From IMG/VR virus record IMGVR_UViG_3300027896_004685, positions 1-35,019 of that record: a stretch of 35,019 nt of DNA, one strand, 5' to 3'. Below, in pieces: positions 16,303 through 24,361 of this stretch (position 1 is the stretch's first letter; each line of letters begins with the position of its first letter). The notes below the pieces were generated by a model, which saw nothing but the letters and a program-made list of their open reading frames with translations, was not told the origin of the DNA and searched no databases. A program made the translations under genes and the position numbers. The DNA is from a virus.

Positions 16303-17086
16303 TAGGTGTGAGCCATTCCCCTGGTACTGGTCGCGAGAACTGATTGCTGGCCCAGATCGCATCGAAATGCGCGGTCAGTCGCCCGTAGAGAAGCCCATCG
16401 CGTTCGACCAAGAAGGTCGGGAGGTTCCGGCTGACGTCGCCAATCAAGTAGGGCCCCCAGAACAAATGGTCATCAATTCGGAAGATATTGACCGAGGGCA
16501 GGCAACGGTACAGCCGTATCTCAAATCGGGAGTTCTCCTTCTGCAGCAACCCAGAGAATTCGCGGACAAACGCTCGAACGTCTTCGGCTATCGTCCCGGC
16601 CCTGTCTTTCTCCTCAACGTCTCGCTGGTTGGCCAGCGAGCCCTCCGCGGCGGGGAACTCCGGGTCTATGAGAAGTATCCGCACCCTAGCACAGGCGGCC
16701 CAGTGCTCAAACTGGCCACGATAATCCACCCGGAGGCTCCTGAGGCCGAACCCCATGATATCAATGGCCTCGCGGACCCCCTGCAGCCGGACGTCATACT
16801 CGTCTTTAATGCGGACAGAACGGACCTCGAATGCCCCAACAAGGCCAAACTCCCGGAAGACTCTCAGGCGGTTAACGCTGTCTTCCGAGAACCATACATA
16901 CAAGAATAGAACCCACCCGGCCACTCCAGCAGCAACGAGGGACCCGCCGATTCCGACCGCAACAACATGCCCCGTCATCACAAGCAGCAGTCCTGAGACG
17001 AACACAAATGCGTGAAGCACAAGGTAAAGCCAGTGGGGCGCCTTGAGTCTCCTGACCACCCCCCGCAACGACCGCGTGACGTGCAT
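16280..17086 (-). CDS. Two-TM membrane protein with PLD-like cytoplasmic domain
   Basis: A 268-aa protein with two transmembrane helices (about 18-37 and 41-66) and a cytoplasmic domain of about 200 residues. The segment IDIMGFGLRSLRVDYRGQ (102-119) followed by ARVRILLIDPEFP resembles the middle part of the 2TM-NUDIX protein (FFIAGRSLDFV, then ITLRLLILDP), and a later strand set (FEIRLYRCLPSVNIFRIDD, then a GLLYGRLTAHFDAIW end) fits a degenerate phospholipase-D-like or DUF5919 fold. HxK catalytic pairs are not apparent. I chose the ATG at 17086, with AAGG seven bases upstream. It is the first gene of the operon with the GHMP and HAM1-kinase genes. A membrane effector or sensor responding to a nucleotide is a reasonable guess. 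Confidence 0.75.
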   Translation of the reverse strand: MHVTRSLRGVVRRLKAPHWLYLVLHAFVFVSGLLLVMTGHVVAVGIGGSLVAAGVAGWVLFLYVWFSEDSVNRLRVFREFGLVGAFEVRSVRIKDEYDVRLQGVREAIDIMGFGLRSLRVDYRGQFEHWAACARVRILLIDPEFPAAEGSLANQRDVEEKDRAGTIAEDVRAFVREFSGLLQKENSRFEIRLYRCLPSVNIFRIDDHLFWGPYLIGDVSRNLPTFLVERDGLLYGRLTAHFDAIWASNQFSRPVPGEWLTPNDKASAS

Positions 17087-17191
17087 TGTGGGCCCTTCCC
17101 GTAACCTAGTTTGGCCGTATCGCCGGAACGCCCTTCCGATCCGAGCCAAATCCAAACGACGCCATTATGCCACATGAGTGGGCTTCGGGCA

Positions 17192-17223
17192 ACATGCGGG
17201 TTGCCTCACATGCGGGTTGCCTC
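17192..17223. repeat. Perfect 16-bp tandem duplication
   Basis: The 16-base unit acatgcgggttgcctc occurs twice head to tail, at 17192-17207 and 17208-17223. It lies in the short gap between the end of the 115-aa gene (17231) and the start of the 2TM operon (17086). It may be an operator, an iteron or a simple slippage product; two copies do not let one decide. Confidence 0.85.
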
Positions 17224-17230
17224 CTTGTCC

Positions 17231-17578
17231 TTAGCCTTCGGGTTCGGAAAAGGACTCTTTCATTTTGGCGAGCGCGGTGGTAGCCTTTCGGCTAATGGCT
17301 GAGTCTGGGATGACCAGGAATTGCATGCGGGTGAACGGTATTGTGGGCAGGACGTGGCACAAACAGGTGCAACCACGGCAACACGAGATGAAGCTCTGCG
17401 TAAGCGGATCAGCCGCGATGCGCCGGAAATCACGCGCCGCGCCCGCGAAGCCGTAGCCGTGGGATATGACAACGAAGCCCGTTTCCACACTTTGTCCGCG
17501 CAGATCATCGAGCCGTGGGCTCAAGCCCTTGACATCCCGTTGCTCGTCCGCCAGGAGCGTGACCTCGTGGTTACTCAT
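17231..17578 (-). CDS. Hypothetical 115-aa protein
   Basis: A 115-aa frame with codon use like its neighbours (mostly G or C in third position), starting MSNHEVTLLADEQRDVKGLS at 17578. It contains GFVVISHGYGFAGAARDF, a cysteine group CCRGCTCLC (positions about 68-76) and a basic, charged C-terminus. It diverges from the SPPY methylase gene with 44 bases between. No clear ribosome site is seen at the ATG. An overlapping frame on the plus strand (17321-17626) is less likely to be real because its codons are irregular. I recognise no family; the SHG motif and strand-helix pattern could suit a CHAT- or Rossmann-like small domain, but this is weak. Confidence 0.5.
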   Translation of the reverse strand: MSNHEVTLLADEQRDVKGLSPRLDDLRGQSVETGFVVISHGYGFAGAARDFRRIAADPLTQSFISCCRGCTCLCHVLPTIPFTRMQFLVIPDSAISRKATTALAKMKESFSEPEG

Positions 17579-17622
17579 CCGATCAAGATCAGATTGCTGA
17601 TGCCAGCGTATAAACAACACCG

Positions 17623-18927
17623 ATGAGCTATCCGTTCGAGACATGCATGGAGTGGCGCAAGTGGGTTGTGCCGGAACTGCTCCGCGAGCGGCCGGTACAC
17701 CGCTGGTTCGTTTTCCCGCACAGCTTCACGGATGACATCGTCCGGGCATTGGCCCAGGAGTGGCGCCTCGGCGAGGACGACCGCATCCTCGACCCGTTTG
17801 CAGGGGCGGGGACGACCGTTCTTGCCGCCAAACAGATGGGCATTGCCGGTGTTGGTTTCGACCTCTCGCCTCTGGCCATACTGGCCAGCAAGGTCAAGGT
17901 TGCGGACCATAATCCTGAGTTGTTGAGGGGCTATTGGCTGAAGTTGCGTCGCCGCATCCGGGTCCGTAGAGCCAACGGCGAGGCGGACTCATACGCGGCA
18001 CTTGTGCGCAAAGCGCTGCCGGACAAGAAGCTGGCCACGTTCCACGGCGCGAACGCTGCCATCGAAGAGCTTGGCGCTCCCGCGGAGACGCTAGCGTTCT
18101 TCAGGCTGGCCCTGCTTGCTCAGATCCCGAAGTTCAGCAACGCCGTACCAACCGGCGGCTGGCTAAGTTGGAGGGCCAACCGCCGACCGGCGGGCCGGTT
18201 GCCGAACGACCTCGCCGAGACTGTTCGCCTAATGCTAGCTGATGTGGAGGGTGCGCCCGGGCCGACAAAGAACAAGTGGCGTGCTCAACTGGCCGACGCC
18301 CGGCGCTTGCCCATAAAGGATGGAACCTGTTCCGCTGTTGTGACCTCGCCGCCGTATCCGAACCGACATGACTACACGAGGGTCTTCGGCATCGAGCTCA
18401 TGTTCGGCTTCTTGGATTGGGATGGGACTCGCCACCTGCGGTACCAGACGCTTCACTCGCATCCGGAAGCAAAGCCGGACCGACCACCATCGGACGGGTA
18501 TGAAGAACCAGTCTTTGTCACGCGAGCAATCCGCGAGGTTACGAAGCACGAAGAGCGGGAACGGATCGTTGCCATGTTGCACGGCTATTTCCTAGACCTC
18601 TTCTTGAGCCTCAAGGAAGTGGCCCGGGCGCTCAAGCCAGGTGGCCGAGCAGCCTTTGTGCTCGGCAACGCGCAGTACGACGGGGTCCCCATCGAGGTGG
18701 ACAAGGCGACAGCCCGGATTGGCGAGCAGGCCGGGCTGGCATGCACCGAAATCCGGGTTGTCCGCGAACGCGGTAACAGCGCCCAGCAGATGAAGGTGCA
18801 TGGCCGGAACCCCTCCCGCGAGAGTGTCATCATCTTCCGGAAGCCGGATGGTGTGCAAGCAGGGCAGGGGCTGCCGGGAGCGTGCCCGACTCGTGATTCC
18901 AGTCAAGGCAGGAACTGCCAGCCGTAG
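17623..18927 (+). CDS. SPPY-type DNA methyltransferase (probable N4-cytosine class)
   Basis: A 434-aa DNA methylase. Motif I is ILDPFAGAGTT (55-65), the S-adenosylmethionine site, and motif IV is TSPPYPNRHDYTR (240-252); SPPY is usual in N4-cytosine and some N6-adenine enzymes. The order I then IV and the NRHDYTRVFGIELMF segment define a broad phage- and island-borne family. The target-recognition part lies between them (about 110-230). A later motif, GGRAAFVLGNA, is present. It may be an orphan methylase protecting an element, because no nuclease sits next to it. The last 25 residues, after VIIFRKPDG, are low in order and lie antisense to the end of the phage glycosyltransferase gene, so the native end may have been lost at a junction. 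Confidence 0.85.
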   Translation: MSYPFETCMEWRKWVVPELLRERPVHRWFVFPHSFTDDIVRALAQEWRLGEDDRILDPFAGAGTTVLAAKQMGIAGVGFDLSPLAILASKVKVADHNPELLRGYWLKLRRRIRVRRANGEADSYAALVRKALPDKKLATFHGANAAIEELGAPAETLAFFRLALLAQIPKFSNAVPTGGWLSWRANRRPAGRLPNDLAETVRLMLADVEGAPGPTKNKWRAQLADARRLPIKDGTCSAVVTSPPYPNRHDYTRVFGIELMFGFLDWDGTRHLRYQTLHSHPEAKPDRPPSDGYEEPVFVTRAIREVTKHEERERIVAMLHGYFLDLFLSLKEVARALKPGGRAAFVLGNAQYDGVPIEVDKATARIGEQAGLACTEIRVVRERGNSAQQMKVHGRNPSRESVIIFRKPDGVQAGQGLPGACPTRDSSQGRNCQP

Positions 18928-19481
18928 CGGACTTCGGTCGGGGCGCCGGGGGTTACGGGCGGCAGGGCGACCATCGGGAGCAGGTGCCCGATGCGCCCGA
19001 CGATCTTGGCGGTCTGGTCGGCGGCCAGAAGCTTCTGCGAGAAGGTGTAGGCTTCGCCTTGGGTCGTCTGGCGGATGTCCTCTGAGACCTTGTACTCGAA
19101 CCACGGCGGTGGGATCGTCAGCATCAGGTCGCGGGCCAACCGCAGGCATCCGGTCTGGATGCCGTTCTCTTTCCAGTCGATAGCGTGGCCGTGCTGGTCC
19201 ACGTAGGCGCAGGCCACGACGGGGCCGTCGGCGGTCAGGACGGCGTTCGTCTCATCGACGGGCACCATGTCGCTGTCGAGCATCAGGAGGTACTGCGTCC
19301 GGTCCTCTTCTAGCCAGCGGCCGACCTCCATGTTGCGGGTGAGGTCCACGCGCGGAGTGAAGCACGAGTCCCGCACGGTAGCGCCGAGGTAGGTGAGTCG
19401 GCGCAGCCAGGCCGCCAGCGGGGCGTTGTCGTGTTCGCTGGCGTAACGGAACCGGACGACGGTCAACCAGTCGGGTCTCAT
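18903..19481 (-). CDS. GT-A glycosyltransferase-like protein at the end of the late operon
   Basis: A 192-aa protein with a GT-A-like nucleotide-sugar fold: TRNMEVGRWLEED, then strand and metal motif LLMLDSDMVP, with Asp69 and Asp71 (DxD). It is related to the protein at 25817-26338, which has ARNLAVREV and IFVDRDMRP at matching places, followed in both by a segment ending PPWF/LPWF. Such enzymes transfer sugar to protein, DNA or a glycan, but the acceptor is unknown. The ATG at 19481 overlaps the fibre gene stop (ATGA). It is the last gene of the phage operon and overlaps the convergent methylase gene by 25 bases. It lacks a signal peptide and membrane segment. Confidence 0.7.
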   Translation of the reverse strand: MRPDWLTVVRFRYASEHDNAPLAAWLRRLTYLGATVRDSCFTPRVDLTRNMEVGRWLEEDRTQYLLMLDSDMVPVDETNAVLTADGPVVACAYVDQHGHAIDWKENGIQTGCLRLARDLMLTIPPPWFEYKVSEDIRQTTQGEAYTFSQKLLAADQTAKIVGRIGHLLPMVALPPVTPGAPTEVRYGWQFLP

Positions 19482-21277
19482 GCGCAAGGTCCCTCCCACA
19501 CGCCGCTCCACACGCCGCCGCCGGCGTGCCAGTTTCGGAAGTAACGCCGAACGTGGCCGTTGGCATCCGTCTCCACGGTCCGCACGATAGAGGTCCCGTC
19601 GGACGAGCCGTTCCCCGTCGTGCCCAGTCTCGCGCCCGGCCCGGTGTGGATGATGCTGGCGCCATCCAGGGCGTTGAGGTGGCCGTTCTTGTCGAACTGG
19701 ATCGACCCGTCGCCGGTCTTGCCGATGTTCTCGCCGTACACGTTCTCGAAGTAGGCCCGTTCGGTCACGACGTTCGGGTCCGGCGAGTTGTGCTTGACGT
19801 TGCCGGCGTTGTCGAACGTCAGGCCGCCCGGCTCGTTCACGATCTTGACGGCCAGGCCGTCGGCATCCACGGTCATTCCGGCCTGCTCGTTCACGATGGC
19901 AAAGAGGCCGTTTGCGTCCACGTCGATGCCGCGGGTCGGATCGACGACGGCAAAGAGGCCGTCCTGGTCCACATCGACGCCGCCGGCCTGTTTGACCATC
20001 ACCAGCATGTCGCCGTCGTTGGCGAAGCCGAGGCCGTGGTCGGGTTCGAGCTTGGCCGAGACGCCCTGGAGCTTGACCGTGATGCCCTCGGCCTCGTTCG
20101 GCAACACCTTGATGTCGCCGTCCTGGGCGAACTCAAGGCCGCCATTCTTCTGGCCATTCCCGTCTTCTTCGAGCTTCACGGTCACGCCATCATCGGTGAC
20201 GGTGACGCCGGCGGTTTCGTCGGGCAGGACCTTGAGCTTTCCGTCATCGCCCTGAGCGTCGAACTCCAAGCCCGGATCGCTGTCGGCCAGCTCGACCGAG
20301 ACCTTCGGTTCGTCCTTGGCCGGGTCGGCGTTCGGCTCGACGATGATGCCGGGGCCGCCGTCGATCTTCGTGCTCGTCGAGAGGAGTGCGCCTTCGGGGC
20401 CGGGGAACGCGATGACTTGGCCCGCGTAGGTTTCCTGGTTCTGGGCGCCGGGCACAGGCTCGAAGCCGTCGGCCAGCATGTAGCCGATGAAGTCGTTGAC
20501 CTGGATCTTCTTGAACCCCACGCTGGCTGAGGCGGGCAGATTCGTGGCCTTGACGATATACACCCTCGACTCGTCTACCCAGGATTTGTCGGCGAAGGCG
20601 AAGTACCCGGTCACGTAAAGGATGAAGGGATGCACGGCCGGGTTGAACGGCACGTTGTACGCGCCGTAGACGCCGGTCACCTTGAGCGTGTGGACGGCGG
20701 CAGCCGGGTCCTGGGGCGAGACGTTCGAGATTCGGACGATGGCGTTGACCTCGCCGGTGCCGTCCTCGCCGTCGGGGGTCTCGCTCCACAGGATGAAGGC
20801 CGCCCCGCGCCGCTGGGTTTCCAGGCGGGCGCACTCCTCGCCCTCCGTAATGCAGATGTCCGCGTAGGGGCCGCCCGTCTCGTTCACGAACAGCCGCACG
20901 GGCGCGACGCCCTGGACCATCGCGCGGCCGATCTTGCCCTGGGCAATCGGTTCCAGGAGCACGGCGAAGCGCCCCAGGTCGCCCACGGTGGGCACGCGGG
21001 CCTTAAAGGCGAAGCGGAATTTGTACTCGTCGGCGTTGTCGTCGGGGCCATAGACGGGGGCATCGAGGACCACGATCTCAAAGAGGCCCCGGTCCGCCCC
21101 CGTGTCGTTGCGGACGAGCACGACGCTGGCGGGACGGCCGCCGCCCGAGCCGGACGCCGCGCCGCCGCTCTGCTGGCGCTGGAGGTAGTCCTTGGCGGCA
21201 TCGACGAACGTGTTGAACGCCTGCGCCGGGATGCGGAGCTTCTCGCCGACCTGGACTTTCTTGAGCGCGTCGCCCAT
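19478..21277 (-). CDS. Tail fibre-like protein with internal repeats
   Basis: A 599-aa protein placed after the tail hub. The first 300 residues are mixed beta and hold a likely attachment domain (KKVQVGEKLRIPAQAFNTF near the N-terminus). Residues about 336-496 are a run of imperfect repeats of 17-22 residues with the theme GL-x-F/V-x-x-D-G-x-L-x-V, for example GLEFAQDGDIKVLPNEAEGI and GLFAVVDPTRGIDVDANGLF, a pattern that folds as a beta helix or triple-stranded fibre. The C-terminal 100 residues (YFRNWHAGGGVWSGVWEGP) would be the tip. It probably recognises the host surface. The stop of the preceding gene overlaps the ATG at 21277 as TGATG; a GTG at 21280 is the other possible start. Confidence 0.75.
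   Translation of the reverse strand: MGDALKKVQVGEKLRIPAQAFNTFVDAAKDYLQRQQSGGAASGSGGGRPASVVLVRNDTGADRGLFEIVVLDAPVYGPDDNADEYKFRFAFKARVPTVGDLGRFAVLLEPIAQGKIGRAMVQGVAPVRLFVNETGGPYADICITEGEECARLETQRRGAAFILWSETPDGEDGTGEVNAIVRISNVSPQDPAAAVHTLKVTGVYGAYNVPFNPAVHPFILYVTGYFAFADKSWVDESRVYIVKATNLPASASVGFKKIQVNDFIGYMLADGFEPVPGAQNQETYAGQVIAFPGPEGALLSTSTKIDGGPGIIVEPNADPAKDEPKVSVELADSDPGLEFDAQGDDGKLKVLPDETAGVTVTDDGVTVKLEEDGNGQKNGGLEFAQDGDIKVLPNEAEGITVKLQGVSAKLEPDHGLGFANDGDMLVMVKQAGGVDVDQDGLFAVVDPTRGIDVDANGLFAIVNEQAGMTVDADGLAVKIVNEPGGLTFDNAGNVKHNSPDPNVVTERAYFENVYGENIGKTGDGSIQFDKNGHLNALDGASIIHTGPGARLGTTGNGSSDGTSIVRTVETDANGHVRRYFRNWHAGGGVWSGVWEGPCA
19790..20272 (-). repeat. Imperfect coding repeats in the tail fibre gene
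   Basis: About eight imperfect units of 50-65 bases encode the Gly-Leu/Asp-Gly beta repeats of the fibre (residues about 337-497). The DNA units are diverged, with recurrent ctcgttcacgat and cgtcgacg-type words. They look like products of old duplication that are now under protein-level constraint. Confidence 0.65.
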
Positions 21278-22083
21278 CACCCGATCCCCAGCCCGGCGAA
21301 GTTCCCGGAGTCATACACCCGCTCGACGAAGACGAACTTGGGTTTCTTGACGACGCTCTTGGCCCCGGAATCCTCGGCGTCCTCGTACTGGACCCACAGG
21401 TACTCCCAGCCCTTCTTGGCGATCCCGGTGGAACCGCCGATGGAAAGGTTCGTCATGTTCGGACTGGCGGCGAACCGGAAGGTGATTTCCCACACGCCGT
21501 CGCCCTGGCGCTGCGAACCCGACGCCCCCAGGAACAGGACCTCGCCCGCCTGGAACCCCTTGAACGTGCCGCTATTGGTCTTGCCCGTGAGCGAGTAGAT
21601 CGCCGCCTTGTAGGCGTCCGTGACGACGCTCGCCTCGAAGTAGTGGGTCTCGGAGAAGTTGTAGACGGGCACGGTGACGTCACAGCCTTCGACCGAATCC
21701 TGCGTCACGCCGATCGCGCCCAGAAGGTCCGGCGGGGTCGCGCCGTCGCGGCCGTAGGAGGCGACGTGCTCCTTGGCCTGCGTGATGTGCATCTGGCCGC
21801 CGCCCGTGTCGAACTGGTAGGTCGCGGCGCCCGCCTGGCGGGGGGCGCTCGTCACGAGGCCGTACTGGACCGTCCCTTCCCACAGGGACCCGTCGCCGGC
21901 GGGCGCCACGGTCCAGTTCAGCCGCGCGAGGCCGCTATACGCGCCGGGCGAGCCGCCCTGGAGCGCCGTGAGCGCGGCCTGTTCGTCCGTGGTTCCTTGA
22001 ACCAGGTACTTGAGCGTCGCGGTCGGCCGGTCGCCCTGGCCCACGTCGCGGCTATCGACCTTTTCGTCACACGTCACGGCCAC
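21277..22083 (-). CDS. Phage tail protein, likely hub or distal tail component
   Basis: A 268-aa protein of mostly beta character (LARLNWTVAPAGDGSLWEG, then FRFAASPNMTNLSIGG), found between the tape measure and the fibre gene, the slot where siphoviruses encode the distal tail or hub protein. The start is the GTG at 22083 with GGAGAG five bases upstream. No catalytic motif is seen. The N-terminus (MAVTCDEKVDSRDVGQGDRP) matches a type known in planctomycete prophages as a hypothetical tail gene; I rely on position more than on sequence. Confidence 0.6.
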   Translation of the reverse strand: MAVTCDEKVDSRDVGQGDRPTATLKYLVQGTTDEQAALTALQGGSPGAYSGLARLNWTVAPAGDGSLWEGTVQYGLVTSAPRQAGAATYQFDTGGGQMHITQAKEHVASYGRDGATPPDLLGAIGVTQDSVEGCDVTVPVYNFSETHYFEASVVTDAYKAAIYSLTGKTNSGTFKGFQAGEVLFLGASGSQRQGDGVWEITFRFAASPNMTNLSIGGSTGIAKKGWEYLWVQYEDAEDSGAKSVVKKPKFVFVERVYDSGNFAGLGIG

Positions 22084-22095
22084 GGCGGCTCTCCG

Positions 22096-23550
22096 TCAAT
22101 TAAACGACAGGCCCAGGTCCTTGATGACCTGGGCGATCTTCTCAGTGTTCTTGGCGGTCTTTTCGCTGGCCTGGGCGATCCGGTCGCTGGCGCCGCCGGC
22201 CCCGAGGCCCGCCGCCTCCATCGCGTTGAAGGTGCCCCGGACGCCGATGGTGTGCTTCACAGCGTCGGGCAGCGTGGCGGCGGCGTCTTCAATGGACTTG
22301 CGGACGGCGCGGCTGTAGGTTTCCTGGCTGATCGTCCCGGCGTCGAGCATCCGCTTGTACCGGGCGATTTCATCGCGGGCCTTCTCTTCGGGCGTCCGCA
22401 TGGACTCCGTGAGGTCCTCGCCCGCCTTCTTCGCGGTCGCGGCTTCCTGGGCCTTGCGAAGCTCGCCGAACGCGGCCTTGAGTTCGTCGGTCTTCTGCTT
22501 CGCCTCGTCGAACGAGATCGTACCCGCGCCGACGGCCTCGTAGATGGGCTTCAAGGCCCGCTCCTGCTCGGCGGCCAGGGCGTCCATCGTGCCCCGGATT
22601 TCGGCGACGCGGGTCTTGACGGCCTCCAGCGACTCGCCCATCGCCACGTCGAACTTCTGGCGCTTCTCGGCGAGGGCCTGTTCCTCTGTCACCTGGAGGA
22701 TCGCCAGCTTCCAGTTGAGGAGCGACTTGGCGTGGTTCTCCGCCAGGCCCATGTGCCGGACCTCGTAGGCGATGAAGTCCTTCTCGGACATTGTGAGCTT
22801 CATGTACTGGTCCATCGCCTGGCCGAGGGCCGACTCGCCGCGCTCGATGAGGGCCTGCTGCTGGACGCCGAGCTTGCGCCGCTCGTCGGCGGCGATCAGC
22901 GAGAGCTTGAGCCCGAGGAGCTTCTCGGCCTGGTCCGCCGAGAGCCCCATCGCGTCCACCTCGACCTTGGCGAACTCCGCGGCCGAGAGCGTCGCCTTCT
23001 TCAGGGCGGTCTCGGTGTCGGCGATGGCCTTGATTCCGGTGTTGTACGCCTTGGCCTGGGCGGCGCGGTCCTTATCGGCTCGGGCCGTGGCGGCCGGGTC
23101 ATAAGCGCCCTTCATGTCGTGGCCGAGCCACGTCATCACGAACTTGGCGGCTTCATCGGCGGCCGCGCCGAGTTCCTTGGTGATTTCGCCCAGGCCGAAG
23201 GGGAGTGACTCGGCGGCCTTCCGCATGCCGTCCATGTCGCCCCGGACAAGGGCGCTGAAGACATGCACGTCCGCCATCGCCACCTTGACGGCGGCAACCG
23301 CCGTGGCGAACTTCATCCCGGTGTCGAAGAGCTGCATCCCCCGGAATCCGCCGCGCAGGAACCCCGACTTCTCCTCGCCGCCGAGGGCCTGCGCTTCCGA
23401 GCCGCGCGTCAGGGGCACGCCGCCCTGGTTGTCGGCCACCCATCGGCGGAGGCGCGTCTGGGATTCCTCGAGGCGCCGCTTCAAGGGGGAATCGTCGGCC
23501 GTGATTTCGACATAGGCGCCGCCCATTCGGATGGCGGATTGGTCGGCCAT
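22096..23550 (-). CDS. Tape measure-like tail protein
   Basis: A 484-aa, strongly helical protein rich in Ala, Lys and Glu, with a short hydrophobic stretch (FATAVAAVKVAMADVHVF, about 82-99) and long coiled-coil segments (ALKKATLSAAEFAKVEVDA; KKAGEDLTESMRTPEEKAR). Its place after the tail assembly chaperone and gp10-like genes is that of a tape measure, which sets tail length. At roughly 1.5 Å per residue it would suit a tail near 70 nm, short for a siphovirus. The N-terminus (GGAYVEITADDSPLKRRLEE) is the form seen in many tape measure proteins. AAGGAG lies just before the ATG. No peptidase or lysozyme domain is visible. Confidence 0.75.
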   Translation of the reverse strand: MADQSAIRMGGAYVEITADDSPLKRRLEESQTRLRRWVADNQGGVPLTRGSEAQALGGEEKSGFLRGGFRGMQLFDTGMKFATAVAAVKVAMADVHVFSALVRGDMDGMRKAAESLPFGLGEITKELGAAADEAAKFVMTWLGHDMKGAYDPAATARADKDRAAQAKAYNTGIKAIADTETALKKATLSAAEFAKVEVDAMGLSADQAEKLLGLKLSLIAADERRKLGVQQQALIERGESALGQAMDQYMKLTMSEKDFIAYEVRHMGLAENHAKSLLNWKLAILQVTEEQALAEKRQKFDVAMGESLEAVKTRVAEIRGTMDALAAEQERALKPIYEAVGAGTISFDEAKQKTDELKAAFGELRKAQEAATAKKAGEDLTESMRTPEEKARDEIARYKRMLDAGTISQETYSRAVRKSIEDAAATLPDAVKHTIGVRGTFNAMEAAGLGAGGASDRIAQASEKTAKNTEKIAQVIKDLGLSFN

Positions 23551-23559
23551 GCTCTCTCC

Positions 23560-24219
23560 TTACGCCACGGCGGGCGCGGACACCGACGCCTGCCAGAACG
23601 TCGGGATGATCTTCTTCGCCGACGCCAGGGCCGGGGCCATGTACGGCCTGGGCGGGTAGGTCACGTTCTTGATGGCGTACATCGCGCCGTAGAGTTCCTC
23701 GTTGAGGCGGTTGGCCCGTGCGACCTGGGCGGGTGTCCGCAGGCGCGCATAGACTGCCACGGTCGAGGTGTCCTGGACCTGGATCTCGCCCCGGCCGTGC
23801 GGCGAATCGGCGAAGCGGGTGGTAGTCTTCGTCGTCAAGCGGATTTCACCGGGTTTGCCGAGCTTGCGGACGCGCCGGCGCTTGTTGCGGATGAGCCGCG
23901 CGCCCGTGAACCCGTGCTCGTGGATGCGCGGGGTGTCGCCGACCGCCCCGAGCGGGACAGGGCCCGCCACGACGTTCTTGTCGGCCGGCGAATAGGCGTA
24001 GTAGATGTGCCGCCTGAGCGCCCCGTTCTTGTGGGCGTAGGGCGGCACGCCGGGCGGCGAATGCTCGTTCGGGTCGGCGCGACGGAGCATGCTCCACTTC
24101 GCGGCGTTGACGATGTACCGGCCCGTGGCGATGAGGCCGCGGCTCGTGCGGCCGTCCACGAGGGCCTGCACGAGCTTTGTGGTGAAGAACCACTTCTTGA
24201 CGGCGAAGTTGACGGCCAC
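23560..24219 (-). CDS. HK97 gp10-like tail completion protein
   Basis: A 219-aa protein. The C-terminal end has PPRPYMAPALASAKKII, a strong sign of the HK97-gp10 / tail-terminator family, whose members end with a 'PxRPFhxxA' sequence. The middle is basic (NKRRRVRKLGK) and fits an internal insertion. It begins at the GTG at 24219, one base after the stop of the lipoprotein gene; the long upstream open frame is a shadow of that gene. In phages this protein joins or completes the tail after tube assembly. The gene precedes the tape measure by 9 bases. Confidence 0.65.
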   Translation of the reverse strand: MAVNFAVKKWFFTTKLVQALVDGRTSRGLIATGRYIVNAAKWSMLRRADPNEHSPPGVPPYAHKNGALRRHIYYAYSPADKNVVAGPVPLGAVGDTPRIHEHGFTGARLIRNKRRRVRKLGKPGEIRLTTKTTTRFADSPHGRGEIQVQDTSTVAVYARLRTPAQVARANRLNEELYGAMYAIKNVTYPPRPYMAPALASAKKIIPTFWQASVSAPAVA

Positions 24220-24220
24220 G

Positions 24221-24361
24221 TTACACCAGCGTCCCGGCGCAGGCCATGACAGGGGCCTCCGGCCGCTCGACCGCGGGGGCCGGGATGCTCTTGCACCCGG
24301 CCAGCACAAGGGAGAGGGCCAGGGCTGCGGCCAGGAGGGTCCGTGCGAGTTCATTCTTCAT
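24221..24361 (-). CDS. Small lipoprotein, candidate o-spanin
   Basis: A 46-aa protein with a clear lipoprotein signal: MKNELAR, a hydrophobic core (TLLAAALALSLVLAG) and the lipobox LAGC with Cys23. The mature part is only 24 residues and Pro-rich (CKSIPAPAVERPEAPVM), like Rz1-type outer-membrane spanins. The start overlaps the end of the frameshifted chaperone frame as ATGA (24358-24361), and the next gene starts one base after the TAA. Coding sense is firm because of that coupling and the ideal signal. A lipoprotein in the middle of the tail genes is unusual, and no inner-membrane spanin partner is visible, so spanin is only a candidate role. Confidence 0.75.
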   Translation of the reverse strand: MKNELARTLLAAALALSLVLAGCKSIPAPAVERPEAPVMACAGTLV

